Part shown: in pieces, positions 10,129 through 23,855 of the stretch | Numbering within the stretch: the stretch's first letter is position 1 | Layout: each line of letters starts with the position of its first letter | DNA from: Heliocybe sulcata | Taxonomy: Eukaryota; Basidiomycota; Agaricomycetes; Gloeophyllales; Gloeophyllaceae | Reading direction: 5' to 3' | NCBI GenBank assembly: GCA_004369045.1 | Contig: ML213514.1 | Span: 1 to 45,105 of the forward strand | DNA length: 45,105 bases | Translations under genes and position numbers: made by a program | The notes under the pieces: generated by a model | Seen by the model: only the letters and a program-made list of their open reading frames with translations | The model's database searches: none | Told to the model about the DNA's origin: nothing

Positions 10129-11536
10129 GGCGAGAAGTGTAGGTATCGTCGACGGTCAACGAAGCTGCATAGCAACTATCCGTGTCTTGGTAATATAATC
10201 TACCAGAGCTCACAAGCATGGGAGCGGGGAAAGCACGGAGAATTCATATGACCGAGCCTGAGATTATGTGCCGCTATGTGCCGCCACTAGAGCATACTTT
10301 CAGCGTCCAACGTCGGCATGCTCATAGGTGAGCAATGTCGAAAGATGCATGTACGGCCGCGTGAGGTGGGAGCGGAAGCGAGGTGAAGGAGCTCGTCGGA
10401 TATTCGACCACGTGCATAAGATAGCACAGCTCTTTCCATCGCCTCCGAGCCACGTTGCAGTCCAATCAAACTGGCAGAGTTTGCGCTATCGATAGTAATT
10501 TTGCAATACCAGAGTACTAGTGCTATTGCGGAGATCATCTTAAGGAAATCGAGAGGGTCTGTCCTAGGACAGTACACTGATGGTTGAGCCAGGACCGGTA
10601 TATTTCATCAGAAGAGCCTTCCATAGTCATTTCCGCCCACAGTAAACAAAACCAGTCGAGTGTTCAACAAGAACGGGAGAGCATCAATGGTGACTTCTAG
10701 TAGCGCACATAGATAGCAATGCCGTTTATCAGCACCGACTCCGGTCAGCCTCAAGGGGCCGAGGAAGTACGCACACGTAGGGGTGAAAAATATCGGTCGC
10801 TCGTTCAGTTGGACGGTAATAAACGTCGCAATGAGGCAGGAGGAATACTGACGGCGATTTCGAAAAGTCCTTCGAAGCCCAAGAGAAGGTACAAAAGTCG
10901 GGTGCAGTGCCAGGGTCTGTAGAGGGCGCTATCATTGCGGCCGGTTTGTGGATTGCAAGGAGTTGATAAGAAATGACGGCCAAGACTAGCGTATTGTAAG
11001 GACGGGATTGCTACTCGGATACGGAAGAGAAGAATAACCCCTGTAGATTATCATGAGTCCACGTGTGTAGCACAGCTCTTTTCCCCCCTCGATCGGAATC
11101 ACCTTTTGCAAACTCGCAGATCGAAGTCACCGAATTTTGCATATACACGGTGCTTTGTATTTGCAAATTCTGTGGATGGGGAGTGGAAAATCAACTGAAT
11201 CAACTGGATCGAGCCAAAGACATCACAACCCTCTACTCGGATCGAGATAGTCTTTTAGAGCCATCCGGCCCTGCTGTAGGAGGACGCATCATTACGACCT
11301 TGGGAGAAGAACCTCTTTAACTGCCGTGAATGCAGGCGGAGTCAAAAAACAAATCGGTTGGCGTTAGGATACACCGGGTACCTTGCGTGCATTATGGAAG
11401 AATATGGAAGAGACCTATAAACAGCATGGAGAAAATAACAACCGGCGCCTGCATGAGACCTGGTGGTATTAGGGTGGCGCCTCGGGAGCTAGGAAGGTAA
11501 TGCGGTTAAGTGGCCTACTACGCTAAGAAACCGCGT
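10129..11536. other. Intergenic, about 1.4 kb between the ThuA-like paralogues
   Basis: Only short unrecognised frames are present (10287-10577 -, 10719-10922 +, 11063-11320 +). It should hold the promoter of the leaderless ThuA-like gene and the 3' region of the secreted one. I see no third paralogue fragment. Confidence 0.45.
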
Positions 11537-12903
11537 TTAAGTCTCGCACCTAGACGTCGAGGAGGCGGTCCCGGTTGCAGCACTGGAAACCGATGACGAG
11601 GAGCTGGACGAGGCAGGGTTCCCCACATTGGCGCTTGCATTGAAGGCTAACGTGGTATTCGACTGCAGTGTCCAGGTTATCCCACCCAGGACATGGGCGA
11701 GAAAAAGGTCATCCTGTTTACGAAGAACCAAGCATGAGAAATTGTGCTTCAGTAGACAAGCGATCGTGGACGAATCAAGGGACGGGTACCCACTTTCCAT
11801 GTTTCGTTCAGATGACCCAAGCTAGTGTAAAAGCTCCTTCCAGCTGTTCCACTGCCCTGGACACCAGCACCGCGCTCCTGGAACCACGCTATAAGAGCAT
11901 ATGTGTGCACATGCTGAGAGGGGATAATTGCCTGGCTACGAACCTGTCGGGTGAGGAGTCCCCTGATTGTAGTTCCTTGGGCCAGGATCTTATGCACGCA
12001 GTCACCGTCAATCTCTCATGCAGTTCATTCCGAGCAATACTTCTGACCTGAGTAGCTAGTCTCATCTGCAGACAGGACAACTGTAGCCCCTATAACCCGT
12101 GGGTCGGATTTGAAATTGTAACTGATATCCAAAATAGAGCTCAGTATATTTATCGACTGACTAAAATCTATGTGCTCACATCTCTTCCTGGACGTGCCAC
12201 TGGGCAGGAAGCATGTTCGTGCTCGGATGCGCGTTGTCGAGCACGTTAATCGTCTACGATATCGTCTATCAGATATTCGAAGTTCGGAGTGACGTCTAGG
12301 CCATACCGCATTTTGCAGAGCCGGGTGGTAGTCGAAGAACGCCCCTGGTCAGTAAAATTCCGAAGTTAACGTCCGTTACTGAAGGAACATCAGTCTGGAT
12401 AAGATACGTCCGTACCTACTTCATTTCCATACCACGTCGTATTACGCAGACAATCAGAAGCGGCGTGGACGCCGACGAAGTTGCCTCCGAGACCCAGGTA
12501 CCTTTGGAAGGCAGCCTTACCCTGGTCATCTAGAACTGCTCGCATAGAAGCAAATCAGAACCTCAGCGTCTCTTCGCGGATCTACACCAGCGAAGATCCG
12601 ATTCGACCTGTCGCAAAGCCTATCTGACAGAATTTGTCGAAGCAATATCTCACCTTCTCCCGTGTTGTCCAGGAATAGAATTGCATCATACTGTTTGAGC
12701 ACGTCGTCCGTGAACCGAGTTGGGTCCTCGGTATTGTCAAATGAAACACTAATGGAGGAGCCTTTCGCCTTCAAGGCGTCGATGGCAGTGGGAATAGAGT
12801 CGTGGCGGAAATCTCTCGTAGCGGAATAGATTAGAATGCGAGCAGCGTCTGCCCGGACTAGCAGCAGTGGAGTAAAGGCAAGGAAGGCAAGAAGAGGAAA
12901 CAT
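11537..12903 (-). CDS. Secreted ThuA-like domain protein
   Basis: Eight exons on the minus strand: 12903-12654, 12535-12416, 12344-12307, 12253-12180, 12121-12048, 11988-11944, 11888-11794, 11713-11537, giving 290 residues. The N-terminus (MFPLLAFLAFTPLLLVRADA) is a clear signal peptide, so export is likely. It is followed by the ThuA-like domain: ARILIYSATRDFRHDSIP, FLDNTGEGE, GGNFVGVHAASDCLRNTTWY, FFDYHPALQ, YNFKSDPR, GTAGRSFYTSLGHLNETW and LGGITWTLQ. The last about 30 residues are Ser/Ala/Thr-rich, a likely O-glycosylated tail, with no GPI-type hydrophobic end. Its tandem orientation with the leaderless paralogue and identical lengths of four internal exons show a tandem duplication. Intron 1 is long (118 nt), and intron 5 ends in AAG. 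Substrate unknown. Confidence 0.88.
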
Positions 12904-13188
12904 CGAACCAAGAAAGTACTAGGTAGATCGCCGGCGATTCTGTCAAGAAGGATGGTGGATTGCCACACTAGTAGTGCAGCGAAGCTGTCAAAGTGGCGAG
13001 CGGCAACAGCTTCCGGTGGTTCTCAGTATTTACGCACGTGACAGCTGACGCCACATTTTCTCCTGCACAGACTTACGATACGGAGAGAGCTGGACAAGGG
13101 ACGCATTATAGATTATAGAATATATATATGCTGGCTACGACGGGTATCACTAAGTTGCGGCAAAGCAAGATATGACAACATTGGGGGA

Positions 13189-15107
13189 TCATTGTTGTCG
13201 GCAATCTGGCTCCCCGCCCATGCCGGGATGGAAATCTTCCTCCTCGTCTTCATCTTCCCAGTCATCTTCGTCCTCGCCAAACTGCGATGCAAAGCCGTGA
13301 TCAAAGAAGTTCGACCCAGCCGGGAAAGACCTCTCACGCACATCGGCAATGTCACACTCCTCGAAGTCGGCCTCGTCAACCACGGCAGGCTGTGGCTCAA
13401 CCTCGACCTTCTTTGGAGGAAGCAGGTTCTCGAGGGCCTGATAACGAGCAAATGGTAGAACATCAGAGCTTTCCATATTTCCAAAAATATTTAGGGACAC
13501 GTACCGCCTGGTCAATCGACTGTAGCCACTGTTCGTCTGGCATCTCGATCTGGAAGACGACGTACAAGTCACCCTTCTCCTCAGGGCGCTTGTATACCGG
13601 CATGCCCTCCCCTCGTAGGACAATAGTCTCCCCAAACTTGAGCACCTTATTTGGAGGGCTGGATACCCGAACGCCTCGACCATCGAGATGTGTAACAAGG
13701 ATACGAGAGAAGCCAAGGAGGGCCTCGGAGAGAGTGATCTTCACTGTCGTCAACAGGTCGTTTCCCGACCTCTCAAACGACTCGTGTGGCTTCAGCTTGA
13801 GGACGAAGATCACGTCTCCAGGTGGACTTCCCGGCTGTCACGAGTCCACAGGTAAGGCACTGATATGTCCCCGATAGCATAAAGCATACCGTTTGGTCAC
13901 CTGCACCCGCCAGCACTATTCGCTGTCGGTCGGACATGCCCTTTCCTATTTGTATCTCCTGTCGCGTCTTCTCCTTGACAGTTCCCTCTCCTTTACACTT
14001 TTTGCATCTGAGCAAAAATTAGGTGAGATAGACGACGCAATATGCCTGGAGGAGACTCACCTGTCTTTCTCCCTCAATTTCTCTCCTTCGCCGTCACACT
14101 CCGAGCACATGGCCCTCGACGTCGCCAACTGGGACGGACTGACCTAGTAACCCTGTCAAACGGCATGCATACCGGAAGGAAGCAACCCTACCTGACTATG
14201 CACAAACGTCCAACCTTTGCCCTCGCATTTTACGCACTTTTTGGGCTTCGCACTGCCCCGGGCACCTGACCTGCATAAAGGATTGAGATGGACGCGCAAA
14301 CAGCAATGAGAAGATACGCACCCCTTACATGTCTCGCACACCACCTCCCGTTCCATGTTCATCTTGACGGACTTGCCATTGTACAAGTCTTCGAGCGTGA
14401 CATCATACTCGATGATAGAGTCGGACGAGTTCCTTCGGCGGCCGCCCCTAGAGCCGGCTCCAAAATCGAACCCAAAGTGCATTCCGGAGCCCCCGAAAAA
14501 TTGCTCGAAGAGATCGGCAGCATCCATGCCACCTGGTCCCCCTCCTCCTCGCCCTGCAACACCCTCCATACCGGAGGAATCGTAGACTTCTCGCTTGTTG
14601 GAATCACTTAGGATCTCATAACTGATCAGAAACGCGCAATCAGAATGAGTTGAGACAGTAATCTTGCAAGGGGGACGAACGCTGCAGCCATCTCCTGAAA
14701 CTTCTGACTCGCTTCAGGGTCATTGGGATTCTGATGAAGCCATGACGTTAGATTCATGGAAGGTCATATCACACCATCGAACACACCTTGTCCTAAAAGA
14801 AAAGCTCACTACGAGCACTCCGACAAGGCGAGCATTATGGAACTCACTGGATGATGTTCTTTGGCCTAATGAGAAGTGAGCCCGTAACTCAACTTTGCGG
14901 GATATATCTGCTTAACCTTTTTCCGGTATGCCTTCTTAATTTCATCTAGATGTGGGCTGGGTTACGTCTGGGATTGACTTGGGGTACACTGCACACCTTC
15001 ACTAGCATCCGGCGAGACGCCTAACAGCTCGTAGAGTTCCGTTTCCACTGGCACTATCGAGGCAGATCATAAATGGACGTCTCAGAACGAAATAATAGAC
15101 TCTTACT
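13189..15107 (-). CDS. Class A DnaJ/Hsp40 co-chaperone (Ydj1/Mas5-like)
   Basis: Twelve coding exons on the minus strand: 15107, 15053-14997, 14945-14917, 14865-14848, 14792-14787, 14730-14681, 14621-14322, 14270-14192, 14143-14061, 14007-13890, 13834-13505, 13437-13189, giving 439 residues. It stimulates Hsp70 ATPase and delivers clients. The J domain (1-70) starts MPVETELYELLGV with HPD at 34-36. A short Gly-rich linker follows, then four CxxCxGxG zinc motifs (CETCKGSG, CVKCEGKG, CSECDGEG, CKKCKGEG; about 149-213), the C-terminal client-binding barrels and a very acidic tail. The last four residues are CRQQ, a plausible but atypical CAAX farnesylation box like that of Ydj1. The start codon is split A|TG by a 53-nt intron, and D36-K37 come from a 6-nt exon. 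Both are inferred from splice signals and the known J-domain sequence. Confidence 0.92.
14787..14792 (-). other. 6-nt microexon of the DnaJ gene
   Basis: GACAAG (Asp-Lys), flanked by TTTTAG and GTGTGT on the minus strand. It joins exon 4 (ending HHP) to exon 6 (starting NPND) and completes HPDKNP of the J domain. The flanking introns are 55 and 56 nt, normal for this genome. Confidence 0.85.
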
Positions 15108-15658
15108 CTCGACAGAGTTGGGCAAACGACGTGTGGAAGGTCACGGCAGTCGGGCAATCCAGAGACCTTGCGAAGATGAAGATGCTATTCATTGCATGCA
15201 GCAGGCACGCGTCCCTACATTCCCACGGTGAATTTCTTGAAATTCTCCGGCTGGCAGTTCTTGCAGCTCTTCTTGCTACGACATAGACTGCAAGCCTCGT
15301 ACGCGGTGCTAAGCGCAGAGGGCATGGTGAAGGTTCGTATCATGTTGACTGTTTATGCATCAATTGCTCGAGTGATGTCTTCAAATCTTATCTACATTGT
15401 CAGACTGGACTCGTTCCAGGCATGACGCTAACTTACAAGCCTGATTCCGTCTTCTTGTCTTCAATCGCTTTCAATAACTCTTTACTAACATGCGATGTTT
15501 TAGGTCCATGTCCGCCATCTGCGCCATCGCTTGTATTAAACATACGCGTGCATTCCTGGTCGTGGTCTAACTTCTTTGAGCGGTTCGCTTCAGGTTGCGC
15601 AATGTTCAGTTGACTAGGGCGACAATAAGGCCTAATGTACTGTATTAGCTGGATAGCA
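15108..15658. promoter_or_regulatory. Shared promoter region of DnaJ (-) and NSUN5-type gene (+)
   Basis: A 551-bp divergent spacer with no recognisable gene. It holds the non-coding part of the DnaJ first exon and a heat-shock-element-like palindrome at 15230-15245. Short frames here (15192-15425, 15422-15613) look non-coding. Confidence 0.5.
15230..15245. promoter_or_regulatory. Heat-shock-element-like palindrome
   Basis: GAATTTC-TT-GAAATTC consists of two perfect 7-bp inverted arms around TT and contains a TTCnnGAA core. It lies about 120 bp upstream of the first coding base of the DnaJ gene, a usual Hsf1 target in fungi. The outer GAA/TTC units are spaced by one base rather than two, so it is not a textbook three-unit element. 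Confidence 0.4.
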
Positions 15659-17545
15659 ATGAATTTCTATTTTCAAGCCGCTAAAACTCTCGAGCGACTT
15701 GATGCGAAGCAAGGGTCTATCAAGGGCATTCTGGCCACTCTGCCTGAGAAGGACAGGAAGCGGACAGCAGCTCTAGTTATCGAGACGCTCAAATGTAAGG
15801 TCTCGTCACCTTTATACGTCTCTGAAGTCTCAGTTCCCCGCAGATAAGTCGGCTTTGGCAGATATCATCGTCGCCTCGAAACTCTTGAAAGAGGAGAAGA
15901 AGATCACCTCCATGAACTTAGCCCTGGTCCTCGTCCATGACCTCCTGCTCTCGAAAGGCGTCCAGGCAGGTGACGGTCCTGTGAAGGCAGCCATATTGCG
16001 TCACAAAACCAGACTCCGGAGTGAGCTCCAGAGGCTTAAGATTAAACGGGGTGCAAAGTCAAACCAGGAGCTTGCCCAACCTGAGGATCCTCGAGCAGGT
16101 CTGTCCGGTGTCATAGAGTTTTTTGTGGCGTACCCCTCAACGTCACTATCTTTTTCACCAGCTAAAATTCCTCGTTACGTACGGGTCAACTCCCTGCTCT
16201 GGACCGCCGAGGAAGCCAGACAGTCATTCATCTCTCGAGGTTTCTCACCTTCAAGCTCGGAAGCTATAACAAGGTACTGTAACCCCGGCAATCGCATCTC
16301 CGACGTATCATTTATTCTACTTTCAGCCAAGAGTTTGCCCAAGATCACCACGTTCCGGATCTTTTTCTGTTCGCCCCCCAGACTCAGTTTCACGAGGACG
16401 CCGCCTACAAGGCCGGCAAACTTATTCTACAGGATAAAGCCTCGTGCTTTCCTGCCGTGGTCCTTTCGCCGCCGGTCTCAGAAGACGGCGCGGTCATCGA
16501 TGCTACGGCTGCTCCCGGGAATAAGACCTCCCACCTCAGCGCTCTAATGAGAAACAAAGGCAAAGTGAGTTATTCATATACACCTTCAAAACTACGCGAT
16601 ACGCCTATTTATGCCATCACAGCTGTTCGCCTTTGAACGGGATCATAAGCGTTTCTCCACGCTCCAAAATATGCTCCAAAAGGCGGGATGCAGGAACGTG
16701 GAGGCCATCAACGCCGACTTCCTGAGTGTGTCGCCCGAGGACAAGAAGTATGGTGCCGTAACACACATGTACAGCTTCCTCTATTCGGCACCATCCAGGT
16801 CTTACTGATTTATTGCGATTCCCCAGCCTATTGGACCCTTCCTGCAGTGGTTCGGGCATAGTGAACCGGTTAGATTACCTGTTAGACCCAGGTACGATTC
16901 AATACACAACGCGCTTGACTGAAAGCTGATCGGCAATCAGAAAACGACAGCGAGGGTGTGGAGATGGAGCGTCTGCACAAGCTCGCGACATTCCAGCTTT
17001 CCATGATCAAACATGCCATGAAATGTAAGGCCGTGTTCCTCCTCCGTTAGAGCGGCGCAGCTGATGTCAATTCAGTCCCTGGCGTCGTCAAGATCGTCTA
17101 TTCGACGTGTAGCGTCCATGCGACGGAGAACGAAAGGGTCGTATGCCAGGCACTGAAGTCCCAGGAGGCCCAGACTGCTCACTATACACTTGCTCCGAGG
17201 GAAGCAATTTTGCGTGACTGGCCACGAAGGGGGATCCCTGAAGAGATGGATGATCGTGGTGGGATTTTTACTATATATCGCCAACAACGCCGTCCTCATC
17301 ACAATCATACTTTAGAACAAGCCCTGTCTGTCATACGCTGTCGTCCTGGAGATGATGCCACGAACGGCTTTTTTGTGGCCTGCTTCATCAAAGCCTCGCA
17401 ACCAGACTCAAGGGACGTCGCAGCGGCGGCTGGGAAAAGGAAGGTGTCTTCCGGCACCGAGGAACATGAACACGCAGTCTCAGAGAAGCAGGGTACCGTC
17501 GCGAAGCCCTCGAGGAAGAGGAAAAAGAGACAAAGGATCTCTTGA
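15659..17545 (+). CDS. RCM1: 25S/28S rRNA (cytosine-C5)-methyltransferase, NSUN5/Rcm1 type
   Basis: Nine exons: 15659-15794, 15844-16098, 16162-16273, 16327-16564, 16623-16768, 16827-16891, 16941-17024, 17076-17258, 17316-17545, giving 482 residues. It methylates a cytosine in large-subunit rRNA using SAM, in the nucleolus. The N-terminus MNFYFQAAKTLERLDAKQGS is typical of NSUN5/Rcm1. I start at 15659 for that reason, although an in-frame ATG exists 8 codons upstream. Domains are an N-terminal helical/PUA-like part (PRYVRVNSL), the SAM pocket DATAAPGNKTSHL (about 226-238), LLDPSCSGSG (motif IV Cys about 302) and VYSTCSVH (motif VI, catalytic Cys about 357). Both cysteines of the dual-Cys mechanism are present. 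Confidence 0.93.
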
Positions 17546-17870
17546 CAGGATATCTGCTCAGTACTCACATACCATGTTTGATGCCTATCTACCGAGGGAT
17601 AAATGCGGTGTAAAACTCATCATAGAGTACAAAACTCGAACGTTGATGTCAGTTACATTGCGAGAAGAACACTAGAAGAGGGCCTAAAAAGCTACTGTTA
17701 GCCGGTGAGTCGAAAGATCTACAGGCCGAACATCTCCCTGTACCAAATATGAGTCGAAAACCTGCAAGTAACGGACATGATGAGAATAATCGATGGGGAC
17801 GAGCGTGAGTTGCGTGGTAAGCTAGGTGAGAGCGACGACTGCGGGAGAATTTGGCGTTACCCGTGTGTGA
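17546..17870. other. Convergent intergenic spacer
   Basis: 325 bp between the stops of the methyltransferase (+) and BBP (-) genes. No gene is seen; the 3' UTRs and terminators of both must lie here. Confidence 0.5.
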
Positions 17871-19740
17871 TTAATGCGTAGGAGTTAGAGTCTGCTGTTG
17901 AGCGTATTGGTTTTGATAGTATTGAGCATAATTTGCGGAATAATCTTGAGACTGCTGGGGGTAAGCTCCGCCCTGCGAATAGCCCTGACCACCCCAGCTT
18001 CCCCCATAGCCACCTGCGGCGGCCCCAGGATAGCCAGCGCCGCCGTAGCCAGCCTGAGGAGGACGATAACCAGTCTGCTGAGGGTTGGTCGGGAGACTGT
18101 TCAGCCAAACTTCAGGACGACGCCACGGAGGGATGTTAGAGCCACCAGCGGTGATGTCGTGGCCAGTGGAGGCCATCCAGGGACCCCTGCCGCCGTCTCC
18201 ACCGCCCCGGTTTCCGGTCTCTCCCAACTCCGCCATGAGACTTGCGTACTCCGAATCAAACCCTCCTCTGCCACCCATGGGCGGGGGCGGTGCCTGTCCT
18301 GGTCCGCCTGCTCCTAGCATAGCATTAGGGTCTTTGTTAGCAACGCAGTCCCGAGCCATGTGCCCGGCGCTTCCACAGACGCGACAGATGATGTTGGCTG
18401 TGAAGTTTCTCTGCTCCGGACAGTCGTATTTACGGTGACCAACGTTACCGCAGTTCTGGCAGACTTGATTCTCGTCGTCTCGGAGAGTGCCGTTGAGGGC
18501 CGCAAGTTCGCGCAGCTGGTTGCGCTTGTGATCATTTTGACCTTCCGGTGTAGACGCCGCCTGATGGAGGGTCAGAAGCGAGTAGGATAAGAGGGATGTA
18601 TATCTACATACCGTTTCTATGACTCTGTTAATCGCTTTTACGCATGCAGCCACCTTCTCAGGGGTGTCAGCAGTAACAAGGCAATGAAGGTCCTCTTCAG
18701 CGTCTTCTGCGTACTGTTCCGGCCGCGCCTTCCCTTCCTTGACACTGCCTTTACCCCTGATGCTGATCTTGGCTCCGCTTTCTCTCTCCATCTTCTTCAA
18801 ACTGTTACCACGAGGACCAACGAGCAGTCCAAAGAAGTTGATCTCTGGAAACTCCTTCACGGGAATATAGACCTTCTCAGAAGGTCTCTGAGATCTCTTC
18901 TGCTGGTGATATTCGACGGGAGCACGGAAGTTGGGATCGTTCTTCATAGCACGTTCGACGAGCCGTACACGCTCATCCTCAAGCTTCTTGCGGTATCGGA
19001 CTTCGCGTGTGTTCGTCCTCCGCCCGTGGGCGTCATAGGTAGGAGGCGGCGAAGGCGACCTATTTGTGCGTCAGTTGTCGGATTCCCGGCTCGTAAGACT
19101 GCACGACATACCGTTCCTTCTCAGGAGGAATGTAATCGTTCAGGCGCAATTTACGGTTGATTTCCTCCAGACGCAGGTGAATCGCATAATTGTCAAGCTG
19201 GGCTTGAGAGACGCCATTCGCAGCAATGGCAGTGGGGAGACCAGGAATCTCCGTTTTCTGGTCACCCCAGCGGCTACGACGCTTACGAGCACCCAAATCA
19301 GCTGAAGAGGAGTAAACAGATAGAACAAGGAACGTTAATGTCAGTAATCAGGTCAGTAAATCAGGATTGGCGGCCATCCAGACCGATGCACGTATGATCC
19401 AGTATAAATCGCGCCACATCGCTGTGATGATTCCAGAGGGAATGATGTGAGACTATTCTCTGAGACCAAAAACTCACTCTTTCCATCTGCGGACGCAGGA
19501 GTATCCTCCCTGTCTCTCCGGGGACTGTCTTGTGGACTCAACGGCTGCTGACGAGGAAACGCGGAGGGAGAAGGTTGAGCGAGTTGAGGAGGCGCAATCT
19601 CCTCACTAGGGGCAGGGCCAAATCTCCTCCGCGTCCCGAGAGGAACTGCATGATATACGTGAGCTGCCACAGAAGCGAAAAAGGGACCTATACTCACTCT
19701 CGTTCGTGCCCGTCACTTCGCGTGTCGCTGGCTTCCACAT
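17871..19740 (-). CDS. Branchpoint-binding protein SF1/BBP
   Basis: Five exons on the minus strand: 19740-19698, 19645-19478, 19301-19112, 19059-18612, 18560-17871, giving 512 residues. It recognises the intron branchpoint in early spliceosome assembly and pairs with U2AF65. Parts in order: a Pro-rich N-terminus; the U2AF ligand motif RKRRSRWGD (W about 82); helices LRLEEINRKLRLNDYIPPEK; SPSPPPTYDAHGRRTNTRE; the KH-QUA2 domain (about 195-280) with VGPRGNSLKKME; two CCHC zinc knuckles, CQNCGNVGHRKYDC and CRVCGSAGHMARDC (about 317-353); and a Gly/Pro/Tyr/Gln-rich tail. Intron 2 is 176 nt while the other three are 51-52 nt. The gene is divergent from XPB (start codons 269 bp apart), so they may share a promoter. 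Confidence 0.95.
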
Positions 19741-20009
19741 ATTTTTCACAAGAAAGCAGATAGGATATGTCAAGAAATATGGGATGGGAAGCGGACGACC
19801 TGTCTCGATGTTGAGGACGACAGAGCGCAAAGCCGTCTGACTCTGCGGAACGCGCGACCTGTCGCCGACCCTTTTCAAGCTCCGACTTGCTGACTAACCC
19901 CCAAGGGCGCTTCTTGCAGACGCGTCAAGGTACCGCCACTTCGGACTCTTCGTTCTGACCACATCGTCTGCTGTCGTGTTTAGAGGTTTGGAAAGTGCAG
20001 CGCGACAAT

Positions 20010-23318
<3,309 letters not shown>

Positions 23319-23855
23319 TCCGGGCGCGCTCGACTGCGCAGTCGGCGTCTGTCTGGACCCAGAGAGCGTTATGTAAGGTCGTATTTCGAGGGTGATTTAG
23401 TGTAGTGTGACAGTACCCTTATATGTGCGGAGGGAATGGATGGTAGCGACACGGGTGTGAATGGGCAGAGTGTGCCATGGAGACTTGAGTTGCTAGGAGA
23501 ACGGCTGATTCCGGCTCACATGTGGACACCCGTTGGCATCGGCGGCAGGAGAGCTGATGGCGGTGAAACGGAAAAGGGGAAGGATACCTCGAGAAAGGAA
23601 GCGCCGCCCATTCTGCATGTCTATTCTACAGCATACATCAAAAGCGTAACACAGCATTTATAGACTTTTGGACGCCCACCGGACAGGCGTGTGTCGGGTC
23701 TGAAGAAGCTTTTAGGATCAGGGTCCAGCCTCGATCTACCCTCCCGGCGCGGCTAAGCCAGACGCTTCAATTGCCCCGATGCACACCCTCCTCTTTTCTT
23801 TTATCACGACCATTCCCTCCTTATTTCTTGAGTCCTCTCCTGCTACAACCGCCCC
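23319..23855. other. Intergenic, XPB 3' flank and bZIP promoter
   Basis: 537 bp. The only frame (23436-23663 +) has no recognisable features. A pyrimidine-rich stretch (about 23790-23850) precedes the bZIP start. Confidence 0.45.

Noticed and set aside
13287-13877. 196-codon plus-strand frame
   Set aside because: Antisense shadow of the DnaJ gene, whose product is clear.
17898-18438. Plus-strand frames of up to 139 codons
   Set aside because: Antisense to the Gly/Pro-rich tail and zinc knuckles of BBP; GC-rich low-complexity coding DNA opens other frames.
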